Part shown: positions 1 through 5,830 of the stretch, one piece after another
Layout: every line of letters starts with the position of its first letter
Numbering within the stretch: position 1 is the stretch's first letter
Made by a program: the position numbers and the translations under genes
The notes under the pieces: model-generated
The model's input: only the letters and a program-made list of their open reading frames with translations
Databases searched by the model: none
What the model was told of the DNA's origin: nothing
Assembly (NCBI GenBank): GCA_910586345.1
Contig: CAJUHC010000019.1
Location: 1-28,026, forward strand
Direction: 5' to 3'
From: an uncultured Christensenella sp.
GTDB taxonomy: Bacteria; Bacillota; Clostridia; Christensenellales; Borkfalkiaceae
DNA length: 28,026 bases

Positions 1-53
<53 letters not shown>

Positions 54-57
54 AAGG

Positions 58-85
58 AAAAACCACCTTTTGCGGTGGTTTTTTC
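58..85 (+). terminator. Rho-independent terminator after tRNA-Thr
   Basis: The stem AACCACC/GGTGGTT (61-67 with 74-80) has a 6-nt loop and is followed by a T run at 81-84. It starts 8 nt after the CCA of the tRNA. Confidence 0.9.
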
Positions 86-165
86 TTACATTTTACTACC
101 AAATACAGACTTTGTCAAGTTTAGAGTAATAGTCAAGGTCAACTGAAATCATATGCGTATAAATT

Positions 166-193
166 AAGGCTTACGACGTATCCCGTAAGCCTT
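166..193 (-). terminator. Hairpin terminator after the 77-residue hypothetical gene
   Basis: A perfect 10-bp inverted repeat, AAGGCTTACG (166-175) against CGTAAGCCTT (184-193), lies 33 bases past the stop of the gene at 227-460. On the minus strand it is followed only by TTAATTTAT, so the T run is weak. The stem sequence closely resembles that of the terminator at 2166-2202. Confidence 0.6.
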
Positions 194-226
194 ATTACTG
201 ATTTTCTGCTCGTCTGTTTTGATTTT

Positions 227-460
227 TTAACCGTTATATCGGTCAAGATTGGCACGTATTGCCTCTATAAGTCTTTTTTCTGCCGCAACTTTAGAATCTC
301 TTGCAACCTTTGTGCTGACCGACGTGCCGTAGAGCTTAGCGAGGTCCTCTACGAGATTCTTCAAATGTATTGTATCAAGAATGTTGGTTGAACCGCAAAG
401 TTCCTCTGTCGTAGTATCTTTAACATTGAGTTCCGTTGTAATAGGTGCGTTATCTTCCAT
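227..460 (-). CDS. Hypothetical 77-residue protein
   Basis: I do not recognise this family. The ATG at 460 is preceded by a strong AGGAGG at about 468-473 and the ORF is followed by a hairpin, so translation is credible. The product is soluble, with no signal peptide, membrane span or cysteine cluster. Residues 1-20 are acidic and Thr-rich and probably disordered. Residues 30-77 look helical: hydrophobics at regular spacing, then a basic stretch TKVARDSKVAAEKRLIEAIR that could form an amphipathic helix or coiled coil. It lies downstream of the rubredoxin gene on the same strand, separated from it by a terminator. No function is proposed. Confidence 0.7.
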   Translation of the reverse strand: MEDNAPITTELNVKDTTTEELCGSTNILDTIHLKNLVEDLAKLYGTSVSTKVARDSKVAAEKRLIEAIRANLDRYNG

Positions 461-570
461 AAGATAAATCCTCCTGATTTATTACATTTACAATTTAAGA
501 TATGCAGATAAAAATTTTTTTACCACAATTAATCAAAATAAATAAATTTGACGACGCTATAAATTTATTT

Positions 571-607
571 AAAAAAACTGCGGAGACAAATCCTCCGCAG
601 TTTTTTT
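571..607 (-). terminator. Terminator after rubredoxin (bidirectional in form)
   Basis: The stem ACTGCGGA/TCCGCAGT has a short loop and is flanked by an A7 run at 571-577 and a T7 run at 601-607. On the minus strand it closes the rubredoxin gene, whose stop codon sits in the flanking T/A tract. Confidence 0.88.
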
Positions 608-764
608 ATTCCGATTTACTGAATTGGTCTTTTCCTACTAAACATAAGGGACACTCGAAATTTTCCGGAACGTTTTCCCATTTTGTTCCGGGCGCAATTC
701 CGCCTTCGGGATACCCTTGCTCTTCGTCATATTCCCAACCGCACACTTCGCATATATATTTCAT
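606..764 (-). CDS. Rubredoxin
   Basis: A 52-residue one-iron electron carrier beginning MKYICEVCGWEYDEEQG. The two iron-binding knuckles are CxxCG at Cys5/Cys8 and CPLC at Cys38/Cys41, and the family's WEYDEEQGYPEGGI and GTKWENVPE segments between them are present. Length is typical of rubredoxins (about 52-54 residues). The ATG at 764 has an AAGGAG site at about 772-777. A promoter TTGATT-17-TAAAAT precedes it at 793-821 and a hairpin terminator follows directly, so it is a single-gene transcript. In anaerobes rubredoxin passes electrons to rubrerythrins and flavodiiron proteins; a reverse rubrerythrin is encoded at 7852-8382, a likely partner (inference). At 52 codons it is easily missed by ORF finders with a 60-codon cutoff. 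Confidence 0.96.
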   Translation of the reverse strand: MKYICEVCGWEYDEEQGYPEGGIAPGTKWENVPENFECPLCLVGKDQFSKSE

Positions 765-792
765 TATTCTAACTCCTTCTTTATTGTTTAAT

Positions 793-821
793 ATTTTATA
801 ATACGTTCAGAAAAAAATCAA
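793..821 (-). promoter_or_regulatory. Sigma-A-type promoter of rubredoxin
   Basis: TTGATT (816-821), a 17-bp spacer and TAAAAT (793-798) on the minus strand, about 29 bases upstream of the rubredoxin start. Confidence 0.65.
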
Positions 822-899
822 GTAGTACTATAATATCTTTTGCAAAAATTCAGAACTTAATGTATTGATTAAGTTTTAAATTAATATTTAACCTTCATC

Positions 900-2150
900 T
901 CATTTATCGCTTTTAAAAAAACTATACGGATGAATTACGTGTTCGCCTTTTATATCCAAATCACTGAGTTTAGGGTCTTTTAATAAAACTGCGCTCTGAA
1001 TTATATTATTGCCGTACTTTTTACGGAGATTGTCTATTGCTCCGTTAAGCCGTTTCTGTTTTTCATCTTCGGCAATATCCGCAAAAAAATCCAATTGTTC
1101 GTCGCCTGTAATAAAATCGGTAACAGATATTCCAAGTCCCCGTACGTATTCTTTCCAAGGATATATTTCTTTAAAAAGCCTGAAAGACAGTTTTGCTATT
1201 TCTTTCATATCATTCGTCGGACGCAACAGTTTTCCCTGTTTTTGGAAACCGAACAATTTATTGTCTCTTATATAAATCCGAACCGTTCTCGCTCTGTTTA
1301 ATCCCGCTTCTCTCATACGCGAAGCAACCGAATCCGAGAGCAACCAAATAACCATTTCCACGTCCTCTTCATTCTTTAAATCGCGGTAAACGGTAAGACT
1401 GTTGCCGATAGACTTAATAGACGACTCCTCGTTTACCGAAAGAACGGGAGATTCGTCCTTACCGTTTGCAAAAGTATGAATATAGCTCCCCCATTTACCG
1501 AGCAAATCGGTCAATATCTTTACGTTAGTCTGCGCAAGCTGTCCAATCGTTTTAATGCCTATGCCGTTTAATCTACGTTTAGTAGAAGAACCGACGTACA
1601 GTAAATCTTCTACCGGAAGCGCCCAAACTTTTTCCCTATAATTTTCTTTCGTTATTTCAGTCACCGCATCGGGTTTTTTCATATCCGAACCGAGTTTTGC
1701 AAAAATTTTATTCCAGCTTACGCCTATGCTGACTGTCAAACCGATTTCGTTTTTTATCCGTTCTCTTATACTTTCTGCGATTTCCTTTCCGCCGCCGAAA
1801 TGATTAACTCCCGCAGTAACGTCTATCCAGCACTCGTCTATTCCGTAGGCTTCGATACGTTCGGAATAATCTTCATAAATTTTTCTGACCTCTTTGGATA
1901 CGTTCAAGTAAGTTGAAAAATCCGCTTGAATTTCTACAAGCTCGCCTCCGCATTTTTGCTTTGCTTCCCAATATACGTCTCCCGTCTTTACTCCGAAGTT
2001 TTTCGCCGTAATATTCTTTGCGAGAACTATTCCGTGTCTGTCCTCTTTATTACCCACAACCACAACGGGCTTATCTTTTATTTCCGGATTTTTCAGACAT
2101 TCGACAGAAGCATAAAAATTATTCAAATCACTGTGTAGTATCGTCCGCAT
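900..2150 (-). CDS. DinB-like Y-family DNA polymerase (translesion)
   Basis: Translesion DNA polymerase of the ImpB/MucB/SamB superfamily, in the Clostridia subgroup whose proteins begin MRTILHSDLNNFYASVE. I chose the ATG at 2150 because the 21 residues before it are not family-like. From that start the protein is 416 residues. The metal-binding residues are Asp8 (HSDLNN) and Asp105/Glu106 (YGIDECWIDV). SIGVSWNKIFAKLGSDMKKP follows, then a helix-hairpin-helix segment (NGIGIKTIGQL), the little-finger region, and QLDFF, a plausible beta-clamp-binding motif. There is no ribosome binding site: the ATG lies about 30 bases after the stop of the ORF at 2180-2443, with that gene's terminator in between. 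A CATAAT box sits 6 nt before the ATG but has no clear -35. I saw no convincing LexA box. It acts at stalled replication forks. Confidence 0.93.
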   Translation of the reverse strand: MRTILHSDLNNFYASVECLKNPEIKDKPVVVVGNKEDRHGIVLAKNITAKNFGVKTGDVYWEAKQKCGGELVEIQADFSTYLNVSKEVRKIYEDYSERIEAYGIDECWIDVTAGVNHFGGGKEIAESIRERIKNEIGLTVSIGVSWNKIFAKLGSDMKKPDAVTEITKENYREKVWALPVEDLLYVGSSTKRRLNGIGIKTIGQLAQTNVKILTDLLGKWGSYIHTFANGKDESPVLSVNEESSIKSIGNSLTVYRDLKNEEDVEMVIWLLSDSVASRMREAGLNRARTVRIYIRDNKLFGFQKQGKLLRPTNDMKEIAKLSFRLFKEIYPWKEYVRGLGISVTDFITGDEQLDFFADIAEDEKQKRLNGAIDNLRKKYGNNIIQSAVLLKDPKLSDLDIKGEHVIHPYSFFKSDK

Positions 2151-2165
2151 ATGATTATTATGCGC

Positions 2166-2202
2166 AAAAAAAATAAGGTTTACGGAATTCCCGTAAGCCT
2201 TT
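2166..2202 (-). terminator. Terminator overlapping the end of the 87-residue ORF
   Basis: On the minus strand the stem AAGGCTTACGG/CCGTAAACCTT (one G-T pair) is followed by ATTTTTTTT. The stop codon of the gene at 2180-2443 is inside the hairpin, and the dinB-like gene begins about 16 bases beyond it, so expression of the polymerase needs read-through or its own start site. Confidence 0.85.
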
Positions 2203-2443
2203 CTACAAACCACCTGTTGGTCTGTTTATCAAGATACAGTATTTTTTCTCTGCCTTTAACAATAACTCTGTATTTTCTGGTAAGTACTCCTCCGGTATGC
2301 TCGGGAGGAGCGTTTCTTTCGTCTAAAATTTTAAATATTTCAAACAAGGTACCGTCAGTCCACTCTATTGCAACCGGTTTCATAATACCGTCGTTATTTA
2401 TTTTCAGATAGACCGCAACGTAAACTTTTTCATAACTTACCAT
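2180..2443 (-). CDS. Small conserved hypothetical protein upstream of the DinB-like polymerase
   Basis: An 87-residue soluble protein with a beta-rich pattern: VYVAVYLKINNDG, PVAIEWTDGTLFEIFKILDERNAPP, GGVLTRKYRVIVKGREKILYLDKQTNRWFVER. I recall similar short proteins, with the same '(I/V)EWxDG...GG...Y.V...GRE..L..E...RWFVER' plan, next to this polymerase subgroup in other Firmicutes. That is memory, not a search. No ribosome binding site precedes the ATG at 2443; the gene lies 38 bases after the YwaF-like gene on the same strand and may be co-transcribed with it. Its last codons form one arm of a rho-independent terminator. A role with the polymerase is inferred from position only. Confidence 0.75.
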   Translation of the reverse strand: MVSYEKVYVAVYLKINNDGIMKPVAIEWTDGTLFEIFKILDERNAPPEHTGGVLTRKYRVIVKGREKILYLDKQTNRWFVERLTGIP

Positions 2444-2481
2444 ACGATAAGTTTGGGTAATTAATAAAAAAATACGACTTA

Positions 2482-3228
2482 TTATACTTCGATATTTCTT
2501 TTATTTTTAAACTTGACATACCCTCTGTAAACAAGGCTTGAAACTACGCATATAAGACACGCACCCAATACGCCCGCTGTAAACAATACGATATTATACC
2601 AAACCTGTCCCGCCCAAAGTCTGAACTTTTCCAAAGGCTCAAAAAAACTGTAAAGAATATTAACGTAATTCATTTGGAAATGATATGAACAAGGTATAGC
2701 ATAAGCGGCGTAAACGATTATACCGCAAGTTACGTTTATGCAATGTATGAACTTGGGCTGATAATCTCCAAGCGCAATACTGAAAATAAAATAAGCAATA
2801 ACCGAAAAATGAAAAACAAACGTATGGATATTATGAAAACTTCCTAATATATCCGACGTGGACTGACCTATCAGCGCGTTCGGGTTTGCTAAAACCAAGA
2901 CGGTAACAAGGCACGAATACACAAAAGTCATAGGCTTGAATATGCTTGCTACCTTTGTTCCGAAAAATTGGGACAGCGGCATAAGAACCTGAAACAAAGA
3001 ACAAAAATGCAACGGCAATACGTAAAACGTAAAATCGGGTTTACCGTGGTAATATATTTGTTTCGTTATTTCTATAGCTACTACTATCAATGCGATAATC
3101 TGTAATGGAATTCTTCTGATAAAATGTTTTTTTTCGCGGAGCAAAAAACGCAGAAGTATAGCCGAAAACGAAATAATCAATAACGTCAACGGTATAACTA
3201 TTAAATCCGATTTGCTCCATTTAAACAT
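2482..3228 (-). CDS. YwaF-like integral membrane protein (TIGR02206 type)
   Basis: A 248-residue polytopic membrane protein with about six or seven hydrophobic spans and a basic C-terminus (RGYVKFKNKRN). The segment YVLPLHFCSLFQVLMPLSQF matches the 'LPLHxCxL' signature I associate with the YwaF/TIGR02206 family, whose function is not established. FHNIHTFVFHFSVIAYF, with repeated His, could be part of an intramembrane site. The promoter TTGACT-17-TATTCT (3235-3263) ends exactly 6 nt before the ATG and there is no ribosome binding site, so the mRNA is probably leaderless. The small ORF at 2180-2443 lies downstream on the same strand. What it transports or modifies is unknown. Confidence 0.8.
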   Translation of the reverse strand: MFKWSKSDLIVIPLTLLIISFSAILLRFLLREKKHFIRRIPLQIIALIVVAIEITKQIYYHGKPDFTFYVLPLHFCSLFQVLMPLSQFFGTKVASIFKPMTFVYSCLVTVLVLANPNALIGQSTSDILGSFHNIHTFVFHFSVIAYFIFSIALGDYQPKFIHCINVTCGIIVYAAYAIPCSYHFQMNYVNILYSFFEPLEKFRLWAGQVWYNIVLFTAGVLGACLICVVSSLVYRGYVKFKNKRNIEV

Positions 3229-3234
3229 AAATAC

Positions 3235-3263
3235 AGAATACCAAATACTTTGCGTAAAGTCAA
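3235..3263 (-). promoter_or_regulatory. Promoter of the YwaF-like gene, placing the start site at the ATG
   Basis: TTGACT (3258-3263), 17-bp spacer, TATTCT (3235-3240) on the minus strand. Only GTATTT separates the -10 box from the ATG at 3228, so transcription would start at or next to the start codon. Confidence 0.7.
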
Positions 3264-3266
3264 ATT

Positions 3267-4040
3267 TTAAAATAAAGTTTTATATTCTTTTCTATTTTTG
3301 AACATTCCGTTATAAATCATTCCGATAACGAAACTGCTCATCATTACGTAACACCATAAAAGAAAGATTATGAGAGACGCAACTTTTCCGTAAAGTTTTT
3401 CGGGGTTTGCGAAAATCATATATACAGAAAAACCGATTAAAAAAACTATCCAAAGCGCAACCGTAAGCAAACTGCCCGGAGCCGCTTCCTCTGCCCTTAA
3501 TTTATAAGGACAGGCAAATAAATTTAAAATCAACGCTACCGCAAACGCCGACGCAGTCAAAAATGTACAAGTGATAATATCCGCAATATAAAAAGGCATT
3601 AACTTTTCCAAAAACCAGGAACCAGCCACCGCCGCCGCTGTAACGACGGCGACCATAATATAAATCGCAAATATCAAAAATAACGAAGCAAGTCTCAATC
3701 TCAATCCGCTTTTTACCTGCGGAGAATCGTAAACTATTTCTCCGCTTCGCCGTAAATGATAAAAAAAGTTAGTGGACGAATACAGAGTCGTAACGAGAAG
3801 TATAATTCCCGCGCCGCTTGTCGCGCCTTCCGCAGAAATTTTTAAATGAGTTAAAAACGGGCTTACTCCCTCGAAAAGTTCGTGCGAAAGTACTCGTTCG
3901 GTATTAACTTTGCCCACGACAAGCGTAAGCCAGAAAATAAACGGAGCAATACTCATCAATAAAAAGTAAACCAAAGTCCCCGCAATAGTTGAAAAGCGTT
4001 TATCGGAAAAATATTTAAAAAGTTCAATCGCTTTACGCAT
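3267..4040 (-). CDS. YihY/virulence factor BrkB family membrane protein
   Basis: I chose the ATG at 4040 (257 residues); the longer reading frame would run through the upstream terminator and the Cys-rich gene. The N-terminus MRKAIELFKYFSDKRFSTIAGTLVYFLLMSIAPFIFWLTL is the classic start of the YihY/BrkB family: a short amphipathic helix, then a first span with the AGTLxYFxLxSIxP pattern. Five more spans follow. ACPYKLRAEEAAPGSLLTVALW before span 5 and FANPEKLYGKVASLIIFLLWCY correspond to the conserved 'G..... YGSL.A....LW.Y' part of the family. It was once annotated as RNase BN, which is now considered wrong; its function is unknown and probably membrane-related. There is no clear ribosome binding site. 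A terminator for the preceding gene ends just upstream. Confidence 0.92.
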   Translation of the reverse strand: MRKAIELFKYFSDKRFSTIAGTLVYFLLMSIAPFIFWLTLVVGKVNTERVLSHELFEGVSPFLTHLKISAEGATSGAGIILLVTTLYSSTNFFYHLRRSGEIVYDSPQVKSGLRLRLASLFLIFAIYIMVAVVTAAAVAGSWFLEKLMPFYIADIITCTFLTASAFAVALILNLFACPYKLRAEEAAPGSLLTVALWIVFLIGFSVYMIFANPEKLYGKVASLIIFLLWCYVMMSSFVIGMIYNGMFKNRKEYKTLF

Positions 4041-4063
4041 ATAACTATTTTCTGCAATTTTAT

Positions 4064-4094
4064 AAAAAAATAAAGGTATCCGAAAACGGATACC
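4064..4094 (-). terminator. Terminator after the Cys-rich gene
   Basis: A perfect 8-bp stem GGTATCCG/CGGATACC with an AAAA/TTTT loop (4075-4082 with 4087-4094). It is followed on the minus strand by TTTATTTTTTTATA and on the plus strand by CCTTTTTTT, so it could work both ways. Confidence 0.85.
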
Positions 4095-4110
4095 CCTTTT
4101 TTTATTTTTG

Positions 4111-4512
4111 TCAGTCGTTGCAACCGCAGGACTTACAACAGCAACCGCAAGGTTTGGAACAAGCCGAGCAGCCGCAATGATTGTTGCAGAGTCCGTATTG
4201 ACGAGCATAGTATGCATCATAACAGCCGCAGCCGGTACAATGGTCGCAAGATTCGGATACGTTGTTAATTACGCTGAACGAATCGGACGCATTGCGGATA
4301 AACTGCGCGCCGCAGGAGCGGCAAAAGTTACAGCCGCAACCGTTTCTGTTTGCATTACAATTATTACAGCCGCATCTGTTGCGGTTATGTCCGCAGGAAT
4401 TCCAGCAATTACAGCCGCAGCCGCGTCTGTCGGCACAGCAATGGCACGAGCTACCGAACAGCAAACTGAACAAACTGTTGCAACCGCAATTGTTATTACA
4501 ATTATTACACAT
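4111..4512 (-). CDS. Cys/Asn/Gly-rich 133-residue protein of unknown function
   Basis: I count 32 cysteines in 133 residues (24%), mostly in CGC, NNC and CCC clusters (for example NRCGCNNCNANRNGCGCNFC and PCGCCCKSCGCND), plus many Asn. A central segment, about residues 67-88 (AQFIRNASDSFSVINNVSES), is Cys-free and separates two Cys-rich halves. There is no signal peptide. The ATG at 4512 has an AAGGAAAG site upstream and a terminator follows, which favours this strand over the equally long ORF on the other strand. I know no named family for it. Candidates are a metal-binding (metallothionein-like) protein, a structural spore or surface protein, or a crosslinked peptide precursor; the sequence does not choose between them. 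Confidence 0.75.
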   Translation of the reverse strand: MCNNCNNNCGCNSLFSLLFGSSCHCCADRRGCGCNCWNSCGHNRNRCGCNNCNANRNGCGCNFCRSCGAQFIRNASDSFSVINNVSESCDHCTGCGCYDAYYARQYGLCNNHCGCSACSKPCGCCCKSCGCND

Positions 4513-4543
4513 TAGTACTTCTTTCCTTTTGTCTTAAAGTTTT

Positions 4544-4565
4544 GTCAAAGGTTTTCCCCCTTGAC
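4544..4565 (-). promoter_or_regulatory. Inverted repeat in the leader of the Cys-rich gene
   Basis: GTCAAAGG (4544-4551) and CCTTGAC (4559-4565) form an inverted repeat with one bulged base, 32 bases upstream of the start codon. It lies too far from the start to hide the ribosome binding site. It could be an operator or a leader hairpin; function unknown. Confidence 0.35.
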
Positions 4566-4582
4566 CTATATTTTATTATATG

Positions 4583-4613
4583 AAAAAGCACAGCCGAAGT
4601 GTTTCGGCTGTGC
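4583..4613 (-). terminator. Terminator after the small lipoprotein gene
   Basis: A perfect 11-bp stem GCACAGCCGAA/TTCGGCTGTGC (4588-4598 with 4603-4613), followed on the minus strand by TTTTT. Confidence 0.9.
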
Positions 4614-4641
4614 TGAGAAATTTATTGTTTTTATTTAACGT

Positions 4642-5256
4642 TTATTTAATAATTTGAAAAATAATTTTATCATTGTCAAGATTTAATTCAATTTTATCGC
4701 CGTCAACAGTTCCGAAAGCGTATGTTTCCGTTTCGTCGTTTTCGGTTAGCGTAATTAAACTTCCGTCTAATTTATAATTTCCGTAACTATGTATATCCCC
4801 ATCTTCTTCAATTACAAAATACTTATTTTCAGGACGAATTACAAGACAAAGTTCATAAGGTCTGCCATCATTAACATATCCTTTATATGCTCCGTTAATT
4901 TTATCCGCTTTTAAAGATTTTACGCTTTTATTTAAACTAATTAGAGTTCCGTAAAAATCCAATGTAAGCACATCATCTTTTAAAGTTGCCGTTGCAATTT
5001 CTTTACCGTCCAATCTTCTAAAAGTATAATTATCGCCTTCCTGCTCATATTTTCCGCCAAGCATTAAAGCGCCGTTTTCAGATGTAAAAGTGCACATATT
5101 ATTTTTGTCCAGTATCAACTCTACCGAAGTATTTAATAATTCTACATTGCCCGTATAAATCTCCAATTTCGCAGTTTTACTACACCCCGCAAACATTACG
5201 GTGACGCAAACACAAGCAATAGCAAGTACAAATGTTTTTATAAAATTTTTTTTCAT
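4642..5256 (-). CDS. Putative lipoprotein, 204 residues
   Basis: The N-terminus has two lysines, a hydrophobic stretch and the lipobox MFAGC, with the lipidated Cys at residue 25, so it is exported and anchored to the outer face of the membrane. The mature part has two similar halves of short beta strands (around DNKNMCTFTSENGALMLGGKYEQEGDNYTF and EDGDIHSYGNYKLDGSLITLTENDETETYAF), as in small lipocalin-like or META-like beta proteins seen in Clostridia lipoproteins; I cannot name the family. The ATG at 5256 has an AAGGAG site, the promoter TTGACA-17-TATTAT lies at 5294-5322 and a strong terminator follows, so it is a single-gene unit. Confidence 0.85.
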   Translation of the reverse strand: MKKNFIKTFVLAIACVCVTVMFAGCSKTAKLEIYTGNVELLNTSVELILDKNNMCTFTSENGALMLGGKYEQEGDNYTFRRLDGKEIATATLKDDVLTLDFYGTLISLNKSVKSLKADKINGAYKGYVNDGRPYELCLVIRPENKYFVIEEDGDIHSYGNYKLDGSLITLTENDETETYAFGTVDGDKIELNLDNDKIIFQIIK

Positions 5257-5293
5257 TTTTAATTTTCTCCTTTTCCGTTTATTTAAAAACTAA

Positions 5294-5322
5294 ATAATAA
5301 TGTATTTATAAATATATGTCAA
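5294..5322 (-). promoter_or_regulatory. Promoter of the lipoprotein gene
   Basis: Perfect -35 TTGACA (5317-5322), 17-bp spacer, -10 TATTAT (5294-5299) on the minus strand. Confidence 0.75.
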
Positions 5323-5412
5323 CAAGCAACTTTCACATAATACACCTCTCAAAAGATTATTTTACATATATTTTAGCTTACGGGTGTATCAGATATTGAT
5401 AATGAATAAATT

Positions 5413-5616
5413 TTATTTAAGTATATATTTTTTATTTTCGGCGTCGTAAATTATTTCCTGTGAAAAATTTTCGCAAAAATAATCGCGTAGAAACGACAAG
5501 TATCTGCGGAAAGTCGGAACTGAAATACCGAACTCACCGCAACACTCGTTAATTTCCAAATATTTTCCTGCTTTAAGTTTATCGTATATGCTTAAAAGAA
5601 TATAACTCTTTTTCAT
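5413..5616 (-). CDS. Small DeoR/WYL-type helix-turn-helix protein, 67 residues
   Basis: The sequence MKKSYILLSIYDKLKAGKYLEINECCGEFGISVPTFRRYLSFLRDYF resembles the N-terminal winged HTH of DeoR and WYL regulators (helix, 'CCGEFGISVPTFRRYLSFLR' as the turn and recognition helix). IIYDAENKKYILK is the wing that normally precedes the effector domain. No effector domain follows, so it is either a free-standing HTH or the remnant of a larger regulator. The start is uncertain: an AAGGAG at 5646-5651 better serves two out-of-frame ATGs (5632, 5626) that open a 17-codon ORF ending at 5579, overlapping this start. Translation may therefore be coupled or shifted. Confidence 0.6.
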   Translation of the reverse strand: MKKSYILLSIYDKLKAGKYLEINECCGEFGISVPTFRRYLSFLRDYFCENFSQEIIYDAENKKYILK

Positions 5617-5632
5617 TTGGTTTCATTTTCAT
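5579..5632 (-). other. Possible 17-codon upstream ORF overlapping the HTH gene
   Basis: The only good ribosome binding site in this region (AAGGAG, 5646-5651) leads to ATGAAAATGAAACCA..., which reads 17 codons and stops at 5579-5581 inside the HTH gene, in another frame. The 13-nt spacing is long. It could be a leader peptide or chance. Confidence 0.3.
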
Positions 5633-5786
5633 AAAGTACTTTAATCTCCTTGGTTATTTTCAGGCATTTGCCCCGTTGCAACTGCTTAAAGTGTAGCATA
5701 TTCTGATACAATTTAGTTAAGCCGAAATGTCCATTCGGCGGAAAAACAGGCTTAGAGCTATGGAAAATTTCGGTTACTATTAAATC

Positions 5787-5820
5787 AAAACCGCCTTCGG
5801 CTAATGCCGAAGGCGGTTTT
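5787..5820 (-). terminator. Terminator after the double-XRE gene
   Basis: A 14-bp perfect stem AAAACCGCCTTCGG/CCGAAGGCGGTTTT with a 6-nt loop, 10 bases past the stop codon. Confidence 0.92.
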
Positions 5821-5830
5821 AATTTAATTA

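Noticed and set aside
2151..2260. LexA/SOS box before the DinB-like polymerase
   Set aside because: No GAAC-n4-GTTC-like or other clear palindrome found near the start.
4108..4515. 135-codon plus-strand ORF opposite the Cys-rich gene
   Set aside because: It is an Ala/Thr/Val-rich mirror of the repeated Cys/Asn codons; the minus strand has the ribosome binding site and a terminator just past its stop.
5325..5400. ATACACC...GGGTGTAT inverted repeat as a terminator
   Set aside because: The loop is about 40 bases and no T run follows; too weak to call.
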